From: Aphanomyces cochlioides
Taxonomy: Eukaryota; Oomycota; Saprolegniomycetes; Saprolegniales; Verrucalvaceae
Assembly: GCA_019828595.1 (NCBI GenBank)
Contig: JAHQRK010000002.1
Coordinates: 1,860,001 to 1,924,000, forward strand
Direction of reading: 5' to 3'
Length of the DNA stretch: 64,000 nucleotides
The first letter of the stretch is position 1. Every line of letters begins with the position of its first letter. The notes under the pieces were generated by a model that made no database searches, was not told where the DNA came from, and saw only the letters and a program-made list of their open reading frames with translations. This document shows, piece by piece, positions 23,473-34,356 of the stretch. The position numbers and the translations under genes are program-made.

Positions 23473-24521
23473 CACAGAAGTTAAACCTTGTTTCTTGTCG
23501 TAATAAAGGATTCATGCCTTTTCTTTGTTGTCTTGATATGTCCTTGTCGAAACAAGAGCGTCTTGACTTGCGTCGTGTGCGCATGGCCGAACACACAATG
23601 CAAAACCATTTCCATTTGGTCTTTTTCATCCAATCATTCAACGTCAAAATAGGTGATTCTCCCTGCATTACGATTTCCAGAGACTGCTGAAGAAAATGTC
23701 AATTTTCGTAAACTGTCAGAAAAACCAATTTGATCCGGATAAAGTCAAACAATATAAAAAATTTATCGCAACAACTTGATACTCGAAACTTGCCCATTCA
23801 CATTTGCTCGATTGAACTCAGTATTACGATGTAAACGTTGAGGCTTTTCCTTCATTGTTTCAACCATTTGCTTTGCTTCACAATACTAGTACCTGGTATA
23901 TCCATAAGGAAGTTAAAAATATACTACTTATAGTTGTATGGCATACAATCTTTATAAGTCTATACTAGTACAGTACTATTAATTGTACAGGTTAGTACAG
24001 TACTATTAATAGTACAGGTTAAACCAAAAATACCAATGAAACCCAAACCCTTTCCAAATGATATCAAGTCTAAAACTGTTCTCGAAAACATGCACTTTCA
24101 TCCTTTCTGCGCATTGGAATGCTGCCAAAGAAAGCAATGAGCAAGCTCTCCTTGTTCCCTCCATACTGAAGCCAAACTTAGGAATCTGTCATGCGACGAT
24201 CGTTTCTCGTTGAATGTTCAAGAAAGAAGAATTTGCCTTTTGTCATTTACGTTCCTGTGTTCCTCTGTGATGTCGCGTCAAGCACTCCGAATGGAAACGA
24301 GCTCAACGACCCCGAACACGGAGCTCATTCGCCGTTGTTACGACGAACTTAAAGTGCACCGGAGTACAATAAACCACTGAGAAATAGCAGGTTCGGCCAA
24401 CACAACAGGTAGAGAAAGGTCCAAGCTTCCAGCATAACATGACAGGCACAGAACTTGTACAGGATAAAATACAATCTTTCATTATACGGCAAACATAATC
24501 TAGTGTAATAGCGACCTGGGT
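23473..24521. other. Intergenic with tandem repeat
   Basis: AT-rich sequence between the recombinase and transporter copy 2. No coding frame is convincing. It holds a two-unit tandem repeat at 23967-24020. Confidence 0.5.
23967..24020. repeat. Two-copy 27-bp tandem repeat containing a 16-bp palindrome
   Basis: Two adjacent 27-bp units differ at one base. The second unit contains the perfect palindrome GTACTATTAATAGTAC. It could form a hairpin; no function is assigned. Confidence 0.7.
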
Positions 24522-26047
24522 TTAGAACTTGTCTTCAGCGGGGGTCTTGACGTTTTCGACATCATGACGTTGCTTGTCCTTGTTGAAGAGGTATTCAATG
24601 TCTTCCAACAACACGCCCTTCGTCTCAGGGCACATGTAGTACACGAAGACACCAGCCAACGAACACAACACGGCGAACAAGAAGAACACACCGTTCACGT
24701 GCAAGTACGGGAACAACTTGGGGATTTCAATCATCAAAGCACCCATCGCCCAGTTCGCAAACGTCGACAAAGACACAGCCTTGGCGCGCACCTTCAAGGG
24801 GAAGATCTCGGCAGGGTAAATCCAGCACACGGGGCCCCAACTGATGGCAAAGTTGAACACGAAGAAAGCAGTGGCAATGATCATGACCCAGCCAGGACCC
24901 TTGCCGCAACCAAAGTCCTTGTCGTTACCGTGGCAACCAGCAGAAAACGAAATGCCAGCCACCAAGTGACCGAACACCATACCAGCACCGCCAAGCAACA
25001 ACAACGTGCGGCGACCAGTCCTGTCCACCCAGTACATCGCAGGAATCGTACTCAAAAAGTTGATGATTTGCAAGAGCAACAAGACACCGATACCGTCACC
25101 CAAGACGTCCTTGAAGATTTGACCACCATAAGTGAAAATAGGGTTGATACCAGTCGCTTGTTGGAGCACTTGCAAAGCCATCGCAATAAACACACGGCGG
25201 CGATCGATGGGTGGAACACATCCTTCCACGTAGCTTCGCCGTTGCCTTCTTCTTCCAACACGTCACCGATAGCCTTCAATTCATCGCCCACGTTTTCAGT
25301 CTTGCGCAAACGGATCAACGTCGCTTCAGCAGCTTCACGACCCTTGTGTTGGTACACCCAACGAGGACTTTCAGGCACAAAGTAGATACCGATCATCACA
25401 ATCACAGGGAACGCCATCGCCACAGCGTTCGTCGTGCGCCAACCCCATTCCGTGTGTTGCACGCCGTAGTTGATCAAACCAGCCATCAACAAACCAGTCA
25501 CAATCGACATTTGCATGAAACCAGACAACATGCCACGCAGTTCCTTCGGGGCCATTTCCGCACCAAAGATCGGCAACGAGAACGAAGAGTTACCGACACC
25601 AACACCTTGGATCACACGGGCGATCAAAGCCATCGAGTGGTTACCCTTCGTCGTGAACACCAACAAGCACGTACCCACGCAGAAGAGGAAACCGGCCGTG
25701 AAGATGGTCGCACGACGCCCAAGCTTGTCAGCCACCACACCACCAAAGTACGCACCGATCATGCAGCCAACATAGTACAAAACGTTGTAAGTCGTGGTAA
25801 AGTTGGTCCAGTTGCTTGGCGAATTCGACGAGCTGCACGCGGCGTACGTGTTGCCATCGTAGTTTTCACAGAAATCCTTCAAGAAAGAGCTCATGACCAA
25901 CACACCGCCGGTCACACCTTGATCGTAGCCAAAGAAAATACCCCCCAAGGAGGCGAAGACGCACACGATGATGGCGTAGGTCTTGGAGCCTTCAGTCGGG
26001 GCCGAGTTCAAGTCGACATTCGTATCGACATACACACCACCAGCCAT
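24522..26047 (-). pseudogene. Hexose transporter copy 2, 1-bp frameshifted inverted twin of copy 3
   Basis: ATG 26047 (MAGGVYVDTNVDLNSAPTEG) to TAA 24522. Wherever compared, the coding sequence matches the plus-strand copy at 28344-29870 base for base. The exceptions are one missing C at about 25206 (ATCGATCGCC versus ATCGATCCGCC) and an occasional third-position change. The deletion shifts the frame after FHPSI, inside the central loop before TM7, so the second half is lost. All sugar-porter motifs are present at DNA level. Outside the coding region the two copies diverge quickly. It is a pseudogene unless the missing base is an assembly error. Confidence 0.85.
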
Positions 26048-28343
26048 TGTTGTTGGACTCTTGACTTGGGGGCAAATGAAAAAGTGACCGTGGAGTGAAA
26101 GCCTCGTGTCAGCAAGGTCAAGTTTCGATCATCTGTCAACCTTAGAAAAAACTTCAACGTGGATGTTCAAGCACTTGGCAAAGCGCTTGGAAGTGGAGGC
26201 GTGGTAAGAAATGACCATACGATACGATTCCCAATCGTGTCAAGTGTTGGTGATTGATGATGAGCTAGCAGATCATGCAGCAGCTGGAACGACAGCTCGT
26301 GTCATCTATGGACTAAGCTATTACAGCTTGGATTGCAAAATCTATCTGGGGACCTGCGCCGTCTACTGAAACGGAGAGGGATCCGCGGGTTTCTCAACCT
26401 ACAGTATCCCAGACCAGGAATAAGCCCACTGCGCGTCGATCGAGCCTCAACTTCTAAGATGTTTTGTCCTTGTCGTGTCAATTCGCATCGCTCGTTCCCT
26501 CTCGCGCTCTCGTGTTTTTGACAACGAGTTGTCGACTTCTGTCACCTTTCTTTCGAATTACGTATGGGCAGAGAGGAATAAGCATGGTGGTTGTCACACG
26601 TCAGATTGTGCCCATCCCGCGTATGTCTGGATGTATGAGCTTTTAATCCCTGTGTAACTAATGAGACTCATTAGTCGATCGATCTTCTTTGAGATGAGCG
26701 CGTCGTTGAATGCGCTCTCGACGCATAGCTACCGCTCGAATCTGGTCGAGTGGCTGACAAAACGTCTCGCCCTATTGTTCCGAAGATGGACGCATCAAAG
26801 GTGCGAAGTTGCGTAGCATCGGATGCGCGTCTTGTCGCATCCACGTGGTTCAACGAATGTCATCTCATGGAAATTCCCCCCATGGCAGATGGTGGCCAGA
26901 GAATTCCATGGACTATCACTGTCGGTGCGCTTCATCTATAGCACGACAGGATGCACCACGACCACCACGTGAATTGCCAAACGCTTGAAGTTTTGTTCGA
27001 TTGTACCCTTCTCACTCCTTCGTTATCCATCGTAGCCATTCGATTCCTGTCATCTCTGTCGCGACTGGAGAGCAAACACACATAAAAAATCGCAGCGTGA
27101 TATGAGAGTGGGCCTACGAAATGACTGGTTCGACGTATGCACCAGTGTTCGCACCCTCGTACGCTGGTTACAAAGAGTGAAATTTGAACCATGGCAAGCT
27201 CCAACCTGGTCGGATCACGTTTGTATATTCCAAACATCCAACGATCAACGGTTTACATGGGAGTGGTTTGGAATAAAGTGTTGGACGATGGTTAAAGGTC
27301 TCGCGATGGGTTGAATAATCATTGCCTGAGCCTGTCGAAAACAAGTATTCGGATTTGTGTGTGTGCGCGTCGCCTGCTCCGTGTTTTGTTACGTGCACTG
27401 GCCTATGCTAAAAAAAACGATCCATCTATGCAGGGGCATCCAGGTTCCAACAAGTTGGTCAACAACGTGGATGTGGTAATCAATTGAATTCATTTGCGTG
27501 GGTTGAGAGATTTGGATGATTTCACTTTATTGAACCTCTTTGCATTACGCATCGTCCTGTGGTTCTTTGGATTGGACCCCACGCCGCCTGTACAGCCAAT
27601 ACTCATTACAACTACCACTCCATGTTCAACTTGTGCGTGGGTTCGACCGCTAGCTTCAATTTGTAAAAGAGTCATTCGAACCACATATTACATCCCTCGT
27701 GGGACGCTAAAACAATCCTGCCACCTGAGATCGTTCTCTATTTCGAGCATCCATACTGTAGAGTTTGAGAATGGAAAGTGCTTGTGGCTCCAACATCGGC
27801 GCATCGATCTCGATCTGCTCTTTCGATCTGGTCGACAATACGAGCAGCCGTGGCTCTGCTGTTCGTTTCGTCGACATGGGGATTCCACCGACTTGACAAA
27901 ATATCTGGCGACACCCTCGGTGTACATGGATGAGAGGCCCCCCAACTGCTCGTAAAAATCCACAAGCTAGCAATTCCAATTCGATGTCGATAGAACCCCT
28001 CTTGGACTTTCACTGGTTCATATGACCGTTCTTGCTAGAATAGAAGTCTATGCCACAATAAAATATGTCGATTTGAAGCACGCAGCGACATCACAACGCC
28101 GTGCTCTCTAGCGTAGTCGCGACAACATCGTACGGACAGGCTATCCTTCCGAGGCTACTGCTACAATAACCATCCATGTCCTCTGCCAGCTGGCCTCAGA
28201 GGAGAGATCTTCAATACTGCGTGACATCTGTCTTGCACTTGTACAACGCATGGTACACTGAGCGCTCGTCTTAGACCCAAGCCTTTCCAAACCCAAGTCA
28301 GCTTCACTTTTCATTTTGCCTCCAAGTCAAGAGTCCAACAACA
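26048..28343. other. Spacer between inverted transporter twins
   Basis: About 2.3 kb with no gene I can support. Open frames (the longest 153 codons at 27494-27955) have no recognisable motif. Both ends carry initiator-like TCACTTTT.CATTT within 40 bp of the divergent start codons, so it acts as a two-way promoter region. Confidence 0.5.
28301..28343 (+). promoter_or_regulatory. Probable core promoter (Inr-like) of transporter copy 3
   Basis: GCTTCACTTTTCATTTTGCC at 28301-28320 resembles the oomycete initiator (TCAYTYY) followed by a flanking pyrimidine-rich element, about 24-40 bp before the ATG. The inverted twin has a very similar block at 26066-26085. Confidence 0.45.
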
Positions 28344-29870
28344 ATGGCTGGTGGTGTGTATGTCGATACGAATGTCGACTTGAACTCGGCCCCGACTGAA
28401 GGCTCCAAGACCTACGCCATCATCGTGTGCGTCTTCGCCTCCTTGGGGGGTATTTTCTTTGGCTACGATCAAGGTGTGACCGGCGGTGTGTTGGTCATGA
28501 GCTCTTTCTTGAAGGATTTCTGTGAAAACTACGATGGCAACACGTACGCCGCGTGCAGCTCGTCGAATTCGCCAAGCAACTGGACCAACTTTACCACGAC
28601 TTACAACGTTTTGTACTATGTTGGCTGCATGATCGGTGCGTACTTTGGTGGTGTGGTGGCTGACAAGCTTGGGCGTCGTGCGACCATCTTCACGGCCGGT
28701 TTCCTCTTCTGCGTGGGTACGTGCTTGTTGGTGTTCACGACGAAGGGTAACCACTCGATGGCTTTGATCGCCCGTGTGATCCAAGGTGTTGGTGTCGGTA
28801 ACTCTTCGTTCTCGTTGCCGATCTTTGGTGCGGAAATGGCCCCGAAGGAACTGCGTGGCATGTTGTCTGGTTTCATGCAAATGTCGATTGTGACTGGTTT
28901 GTTGATGGCTGGTTTGATCAACTACGGCGTGCAACACACGGAATGGGGTTGGCGCACGACGAACGCTGTGGCGATGGCGTTCCCTGTGATTGTGATGATC
29001 GGTATCTACTTTGTGCCTGAAAGTCCTCGTTGGGTGTACCAACACAAGGGTCGTGAAGCTGCTGAAGCGACGTTGATCCGTTTGCGCAAGACTGAAAACG
29101 TGGGCGATGAATTGAAGGCTATCGGTGACGTGTTGGAAGAAGAAGGCAACGGCGAAGCTACGTGGAAGGATGTGTTCCACCCATCGATCCGCCGCCGTGT
29201 GTTTATTGCGATGGCTTTGCAAGTGCTCCAACAAGCGACTGGTATCAACCCTATTTTCACTTATGGTGGTCAAATCTTCAAGGACGTCTTGGGTGACGGT
29301 ATCGGTGTCTTGTTGCTCTTGCAAATCATCAACTTTTTGAGTACGATTCCTGCGATGTACTGGGTGGACAGGACTGGTCGCCGCACGTTGTTGTTGCTTG
29401 GCGGTGCTGGTATGGTGTTCGGTCACTTGGTGGCTGGCATTTCGTTTTCTGCTGGTTGCCACGGTAACGACAAGGACTTTGGTTGCGGCAAGGGTCCTGG
29501 CTGGGTCATGATCATTGCCACTGCTTTCTTCGTGTTCAACTTTGCCATCAGTTGGGGCCCCGTGTGCTGGATTTACCCTGCCGAGATCTTCCCCTTGAAG
29601 GTGCGCGCCAAGGCTGTGTCTTTGTCGACGTTTGCGAACTGGGCGATGGGTGCTTTGATGATTGAAATCCCCAAGTTGTTCCCGTACTTGCACGTGAACG
29701 GTGTGTTCTTCTTGTTCGCCGTGTTGTGTTCGTTGGCTGGTGTCTTCGTGTACTACATGTGCCCTGAGACGAAGGGCGTGTTGTTGGAAGACATTGAATA
29801 CCTCTTCAACAAGGACAAGCAACGTCATGATGTCGAAAACGTCAAGACCCCTGCTGAAGACAAGTTCTAA
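28344..29870 (+). CDS. Hexose transporter copy 3 (MFS sugar/H+ symporter family), intact
   Basis: An uninterrupted 508-residue frame from the ATG at 28344 (MAGGVYVDTNVDLNSAPTEG), without introns. Sugar-porter motifs are GGIFFGYDQGVTGG in TM1, VVADKLGRR after TM2, RVIQGVGVG in TM4, VPESPRWVYQHKG ending the N-half, QQATGINPIFTYGGQ in TM7, DRTGRRTLLLLG, AEIFPLKVRAKAVSLSTFAN and PETKGVLLEDIE after TM12. It would import hexoses across the plasma membrane. A 43-residue extracellular loop between TM1 and TM2 has paired Cys. Strong codon bias (GTC/TTG/AAC/AAG) suggests high expression. It is the functional partner of the frameshifted inverted copy 2. Confidence 0.93.
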   Translation: MAGGVYVDTNVDLNSAPTEGSKTYAIIVCVFASLGGIFFGYDQGVTGGVLVMSSFLKDFCENYDGNTYAACSSSNSPSNWTNFTTTYNVLYYVGCMIGAYFGGVVADKLGRRATIFTAGFLFCVGTCLLVFTTKGNHSMALIARVIQGVGVGNSSFSLPIFGAEMAPKELRGMLSGFMQMSIVTGLLMAGLINYGVQHTEWGWRTTNAVAMAFPVIVMIGIYFVPESPRWVYQHKGREAAEATLIRLRKTENVGDELKAIGDVLEEEGNGEATWKDVFHPSIRRRVFIAMALQVLQQATGINPIFTYGGQIFKDVLGDGIGVLLLLQIINFLSTIPAMYWVDRTGRRTLLLLGGAGMVFGHLVAGISFSAGCHGNDKDFGCGKGPGWVMIIATAFFVFNFAISWGPVCWIYPAEIFPLKVRAKAVSLSTFANWAMGALMIEIPKLFPYLHVNGVFFLFAVLCSLAGVFVYYMCPETKGVLLEDIEYLFNKDKQRHDVENVKTPAEDKF

Positions 29871-31879
29871 ATCCACCTAGTGTAGTGAATCATGAGTGAT
29901 GTGTAATCAAGTTGTACTTTATTTTCAACTCCTCGCTCTGCACCGAAGCACCCCCTTGGGGACATGACAGGTCATCGGAGGCTATCAGTAAGTCTGTACA
30001 GTGGACGACATGAACAGCGACAAATATGAATTCAGGTGCCTTGAAGCTGTGTATATGTTATGACGACGCTGTGTTCGCGCTGACACAATCAAGCATACGA
30101 GTTCAATTTCGTCTGCCGTGTCTTCATTGTCCATCATGCGTACCCTTGATAGATCTTGGATGCTTGTCCAGACCATTCTCTCGTTGCGGTCCTGCATTAT
30201 ACCAGAGTGTTAGCTTGGTGCGGGGAGTCTACATCGCCTTCGACCAATTTACTTGTTGATATGTTGCTTGGCAGGTAGAATCTCTCCAAGCGTCCAAATC
30301 AACATGGCATTTGCTTGAAGATTGCGCCACGGGTATGGGATCTTTGTCAAAATCTTTGAGGCGTGGCATGTTTGCAATTATAGTCCTTGCAGGTTGGATC
30401 ATTACTACATAATTGATGCCCCTCGTCGCGGAGATCGCGGTGCTTGTTGATTCAACATTTGTACAGCAGCTCTACTGTTTGAATGGACATTGTCAAGATG
30501 GACATTGGTCGATGACACTGCTTGAAAACATTAATCTCTCGTGGTAGCATGAGCTTGCCCATTCGTACAACTCAGGTCTTGCAGGTCGTTCAAAGTGGTT
30601 TATCCGGGGCACTTGTATGCTCCAAACCGATCTTCTCGAGACCTCCCCAAGCGCTTGGATCGACCCAAATCAGCCATGCTCATCCGCTCTGTTCATCGCC
30701 TTTGATGGAGAAGAGATGGACATCGTTGCCCAAACTCGTTTCGACATCGTGCCTTTAAGAACATTTAGACAAGCCTGGCGTTCCTGTCTCATCGCCAGGC
30801 CGTCTGTGTCGTTGAATCAACGTTCCACAGCCATTCTCCATCCTCTAAGTGTCCCAAGTGAGCCTGTCAAGTTGAATCTCGCGAGTTCTCTTGCGTGAAT
30901 TCCTTTGACAACATTGAACGAATTCGTAAGATTTGACAAGTTGATTGGAATTTTCCATAAGATTTGGAATTTCCTTACTTCAGACTGTAAAGAAATCTTG
31001 GCACTTGGTGGGATATTCTGCTGAATGACAATGTCGAGATGGCGCCACGACCGATACAGCAGTCTACAACGAGATGAGGTGCTCAGAACTCACTCGAATC
31101 GATTGCAAAGCTCCAGGTGGAGCGTCACTTCAAACCCCGTGGAGAGTAGACGACGCAATCATAACCTATTACAATCATCTCCCAATGTAGCTGACGAGCG
31201 TCTTACTGAGGGGTCACGGCTTTGTCAAGGAAGCCCCTCTCGTATGTTTGCGGCTGCAGCATTGTGCTCCATGTAATGTGCTGTGTCATGGGCTAGCAGC
31301 TCCATAAACATGGGATATTCCCATGCTCGAGCAGGGGGAGCCCCCCTCCCTCGCCCTAACTTGTCCTTGTACGTGGTTCTCGTGTTTCTATGCGATTGCT
31401 CTGCACGTTTTCGTGATCTTGGGGTGAAAAAAAGGCACAGCGCGAGACATGTGTACGAACCCGCAGTGAGGGTGCGTCGATGGCGTCGTGTGGGCAAGAT
31501 TAGTACGTGTTGGAGCTGTAGCCATACGGTGGCTTGGGCTGTAAACTCGAGGGCTCACCGCTTCCGAAATACAACTTTAATGGATAAAATCCGACTTCAA
31601 TCGCAAAAAGCTTGGTGTATTTACACTGTACTGCAAGTCTCAACCTTGCCAGCGCGACGCAAGGGGCTGCCGCTCTCTCACGTTCTTCGGGACAGTTCTG
31701 AGCTGGTAGAGGCGTCGGGGCTGTTGATCTATGGTGAGACTTTCCCCCGAGAGCACGTGAGACAATACGTTGGGACAATTTGTAACTTTCAATGCCAGCC
31801 ATCAAGTCCAGGAATCCCACGCCGCGCCGCGAAGGAAAATCTCGGTCCAACTGTGAGAAATATCGAATTGGTTGGAGCC
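29871..31879. other. Intergenic, no gene supported
   Basis: Short frames (for example 30617-30898 plus and 31283-31948 plus) have no family motif and no consistent splice structure. A (G/C)-rich stretch near 31330-31360 is unremarkable. Confidence 0.45.
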
Positions 31880-31948
31880 ATGGCTGGTGGCACAATCCAA
31901 TTTGCATCCTCTCGAGCAGAGAAGCTCGTCGTAGCACATCATGGCTGA
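31880..31948 (+). promoter_or_regulatory. Overlapping upstream ORF at the ancestral transporter start
   Basis: ATG 31880 opens a 22-codon frame starting MAGGTIQF, the N-terminal signature of the other transporters (MAGGVYVD, MAGGVFVQ, MAGGAYID). It runs out of frame and stops at 31946-31948, overlapping the main ATG at 31941. It would be translated before the main start and may restrain it. Confidence 0.55.
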
Positions 31949-33443
31949 TCTCCAGCAAGAACCTGCGCAAGGCAACAAGCTCTATGCGATTCTCGTCTGC
32001 ATCTTTGCGTCCCTCGGCGGCGTCTTCTTTGGCTATGATCTCGGCGCGACCGGTGGTGTCATTGTCATGGACTCGTTCTTGAGAGATTTCTGTCTCCCGT
32101 ACGGCCACACGATGGTCCAATGTACTGCCGCAAGCTCGGACCTTCCAAGTGACTACCTCAACTTCACAACACTTTACAACGTCTTGTACTATCTTGGCTG
32201 CATTGTTGGCGCCTACGTCGGCGGGGTGATAGCCGACAAGTATGGCCGTCGTATGACTATTTTCTGCGCTGGTTGCTTGGTCTTTGTTGGTACTTGCATG
32301 CTTGTCTTTTCCAACAAGGGCAACCATGCTCTGGCTTTGTGTGCTCGTGTCGTTCAAGGCATTGGTGTCGGCAATGCTTCGTTCTCGTTGCCGGTCTTTG
32401 GTGCTGAAATGGCCCCCAAGGAATTGCGCGGGATGCTTTCGGGTTTCATGCAAATGTCCCTCGTCGCTGGCCAAGTCTTGGCTGGTTTTATCAATCTTGG
32501 CGTCCATAACACTGAACATGGCTGGCGCACCGTCATTGGCGTTGGCCTTGCCTTCCCAGTCATTGTGACCTCTGGCATCTTTTGCGTCCCTGAAAGCCCT
32601 CGTTGGATGTTCCAACACAAAGGCCCCGAGGCTGCTGAAGCAACGCTTGTTCGTTTGCGCAAGACGCAAAACGTGGGCGACGAAATGAAAGCCATTGGTG
32701 AAGCTTTGGAAGAAGAAGGAAGCGGCCAAACCACGTGGGCTGATGTCTTCCATCCATCGATTCGTCGCCGCGTGTACATCGCCATGGCGTTGCAACTTCT
32801 CCAACAAGCAACTGGTGTCAATCCCGTCTTCACTTATGGTGGTCAAATCTTCAAAGACGTCTTGGGCAATGGCATTTGGTCGCTCTTGATTCTTCAAATC
32901 GTCAACTTTTTTAGCACAATGCCAGCGATGTTGTGGGTTGACAAGTTTGGCCGCCGCAGTTTGCTCTTGATTGGCGCCGTCGGCATGGTCTTTGGTATGG
33001 TGGTTGCTGCTACTGCCTTCACCATTGGGTGCCACGGCAACAAGAACGACTTGGGATGCAGCAAGACTGCCGGTTGGATCATGATTGCTGCCACGGCCGT
33101 CTTTATCTTCCACTTCGCCATCAGTTGGGGCCCCGTGTGCTGGATTTACCCCGCTGAAATCTTCCCCATGAAGGTTCGCGCCAAAGCTGTGTCGTTGTCG
33201 ACGATGGCCAACTGGGCGGTGGGTGCTCTTATGATTGGTATCCTCAAGCTCTTCCCATACTTGCACGTGAACGGAGTCTTCTACCTCTTCACGGGCTTGT
33301 GCTCATGTGCGGGCATCTTTGTCTACTACTTCTGCCCCGAAACGAAGGGGCTCTTGTTGGAAGAAATTGAGTTGCTCTTCAACGGCGACAAGGCCAACAG
33401 CGTTGAAGTGATCATGACACCAGTCCAAGAGGACAAAGAATAA
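31941..33443 (+). CDS. Hexose transporter copy 4 (MFS sugar porter), intact
   Basis: A 500-residue intronless frame from ATG 31941 (MADLQQEPAQGNKLYAILVC). Motifs are GGVFFGYDLGATGGVIVM (Gln of GYDQG replaced by Leu), IADKYGRR, VPESPRWMFQHKG, QQATGVNPVFTYGGQ, DKFGRRSLLLIG, AEIFPMKVRAKAVSLSTMAN and PETKGLLLEEIELLF. The Q-to-L change in TM1 and the altered N-terminus set it apart from copies 3 and 5 and could change substrate choice (inference). The start was chosen because the frame closes upstream of it and the MAGG-type ATG at 31880 is out of frame. The 37.7-38.0 kb relic resembles this copy most. Confidence 0.9.
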   Translation: MADLQQEPAQGNKLYAILVCIFASLGGVFFGYDLGATGGVIVMDSFLRDFCLPYGHTMVQCTAASSDLPSDYLNFTTLYNVLYYLGCIVGAYVGGVIADKYGRRMTIFCAGCLVFVGTCMLVFSNKGNHALALCARVVQGIGVGNASFSLPVFGAEMAPKELRGMLSGFMQMSLVAGQVLAGFINLGVHNTEHGWRTVIGVGLAFPVIVTSGIFCVPESPRWMFQHKGPEAAEATLVRLRKTQNVGDEMKAIGEALEEEGSGQTTWADVFHPSIRRRVYIAMALQLLQQATGVNPVFTYGGQIFKDVLGNGIWSLLILQIVNFFSTMPAMLWVDKFGRRSLLLIGAVGMVFGMVVAATAFTIGCHGNKNDLGCSKTAGWIMIAATAVFIFHFAISWGPVCWIYPAEIFPMKVRAKAVSLSTMANWAVGALMIGILKLFPYLHVNGVFYLFTGLCSCAGIFVYYFCPETKGLLLEEIELLFNGDKANSVEVIMTPVQEDKE

Positions 33444-34356
33444 AAAATAGTAAGATACAGTAATGACCACGTGTAGACTCGTAGCACTCGTCTTCGAAAA
33501 CATTCCTTGAACTATGGACTAATACGATACACACGATGATCAGCAGGGCGCATCCCTTCCAAGAACAAGCACAGATGGGTCACCCACAAGCCGAAAACTT
33601 GATCAATCAGCTGGTTTGAGATTTGTTGCTCGTATTTCACACGCCAGGGCCGTCGAGTCTCGATGATGCCCTCTGAGGTAACGCGATAGCATGCAAATGG
33701 GGTTAGAAGAGGTCCTTACAACAAGCCCCCCCTTGGGCTGGAAACATGGAAGCCTCATGGAGAGGGAAGCATCCACAACTAACCTATGCTCTGCAATGGA
33801 TGGATATTAGAAGGAATCTTCAATGTGGGGATGAGTTAGACATGCCATACGTCTTGAAGGGCTAGCTTATTCGGGTCACGTATGGATAAGATCATTTCCC
33901 CCTCCATCCCCCCCCGATTCGTCACTGCAGCGGCGCAGTGTTTCGGTCGCTCTGCTTGCTTGGCCCCGGACACAGGAAATATGTTTTTCGGAACTTAGTG
34001 CTTGCTATTGACGGATCGTCCTGAATATTTAGCATTGTCTATACTGTCTTGGGAAACAATCATGGTCCGACAACGGTGGGCCTTGCTCCAACGTGGATAT
34101 TATCGACCAAGAACACTGTATCTCACCCACGACGCCGCCCCGGCATTGGATGAGAGAAAACATTGGAGATATCCTTCGTCGTCTCTGGCACGGTTGTCGT
34201 CAAACAAACCACTTTAACAAACGTCGCTGAGGGGGATAAGCCAAAGCGTCGCGACGGATTGCGCATAGTCTGGTTCAACTTTTCATGTCTGACGAGTTAC
34301 TTGTCTACCATCGGTTTCGAAACAAATGGACTACAGAATCAAAGAGGACTACATTC
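33444..34356. other. Intergenic, nothing recognised
   Basis: Region between transporter copy 4 and the 34.36-kb transposable element. No convincing frame, repeat or RNA gene was seen. Confidence 0.45.

Noticed and set aside
27494..27955. 153-codon plus-strand frame as a gene
   Set aside because: No motif, unusual composition, overlapping frames of similar length on the other strand, and no splice neighbours. Likely chance.
28311..29876. Long minus-strand open frame (521 codons) opposite transporter copy 3, and similar ones opposite copies 2, 4 and 5
   Set aside because: These are antisense shadows produced by the strong codon bias of the transporter genes. Their translations are His/Arg/Thr-rich, low in complexity and match no family, and they repeat wherever a transporter copy lies.
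31283..31948. 221-codon plus-strand frame upstream of transporter copy 4
   Set aside because: It has no ATG-supported start and no family motif. Its tail is simply the MAGG-type upstream ORF.
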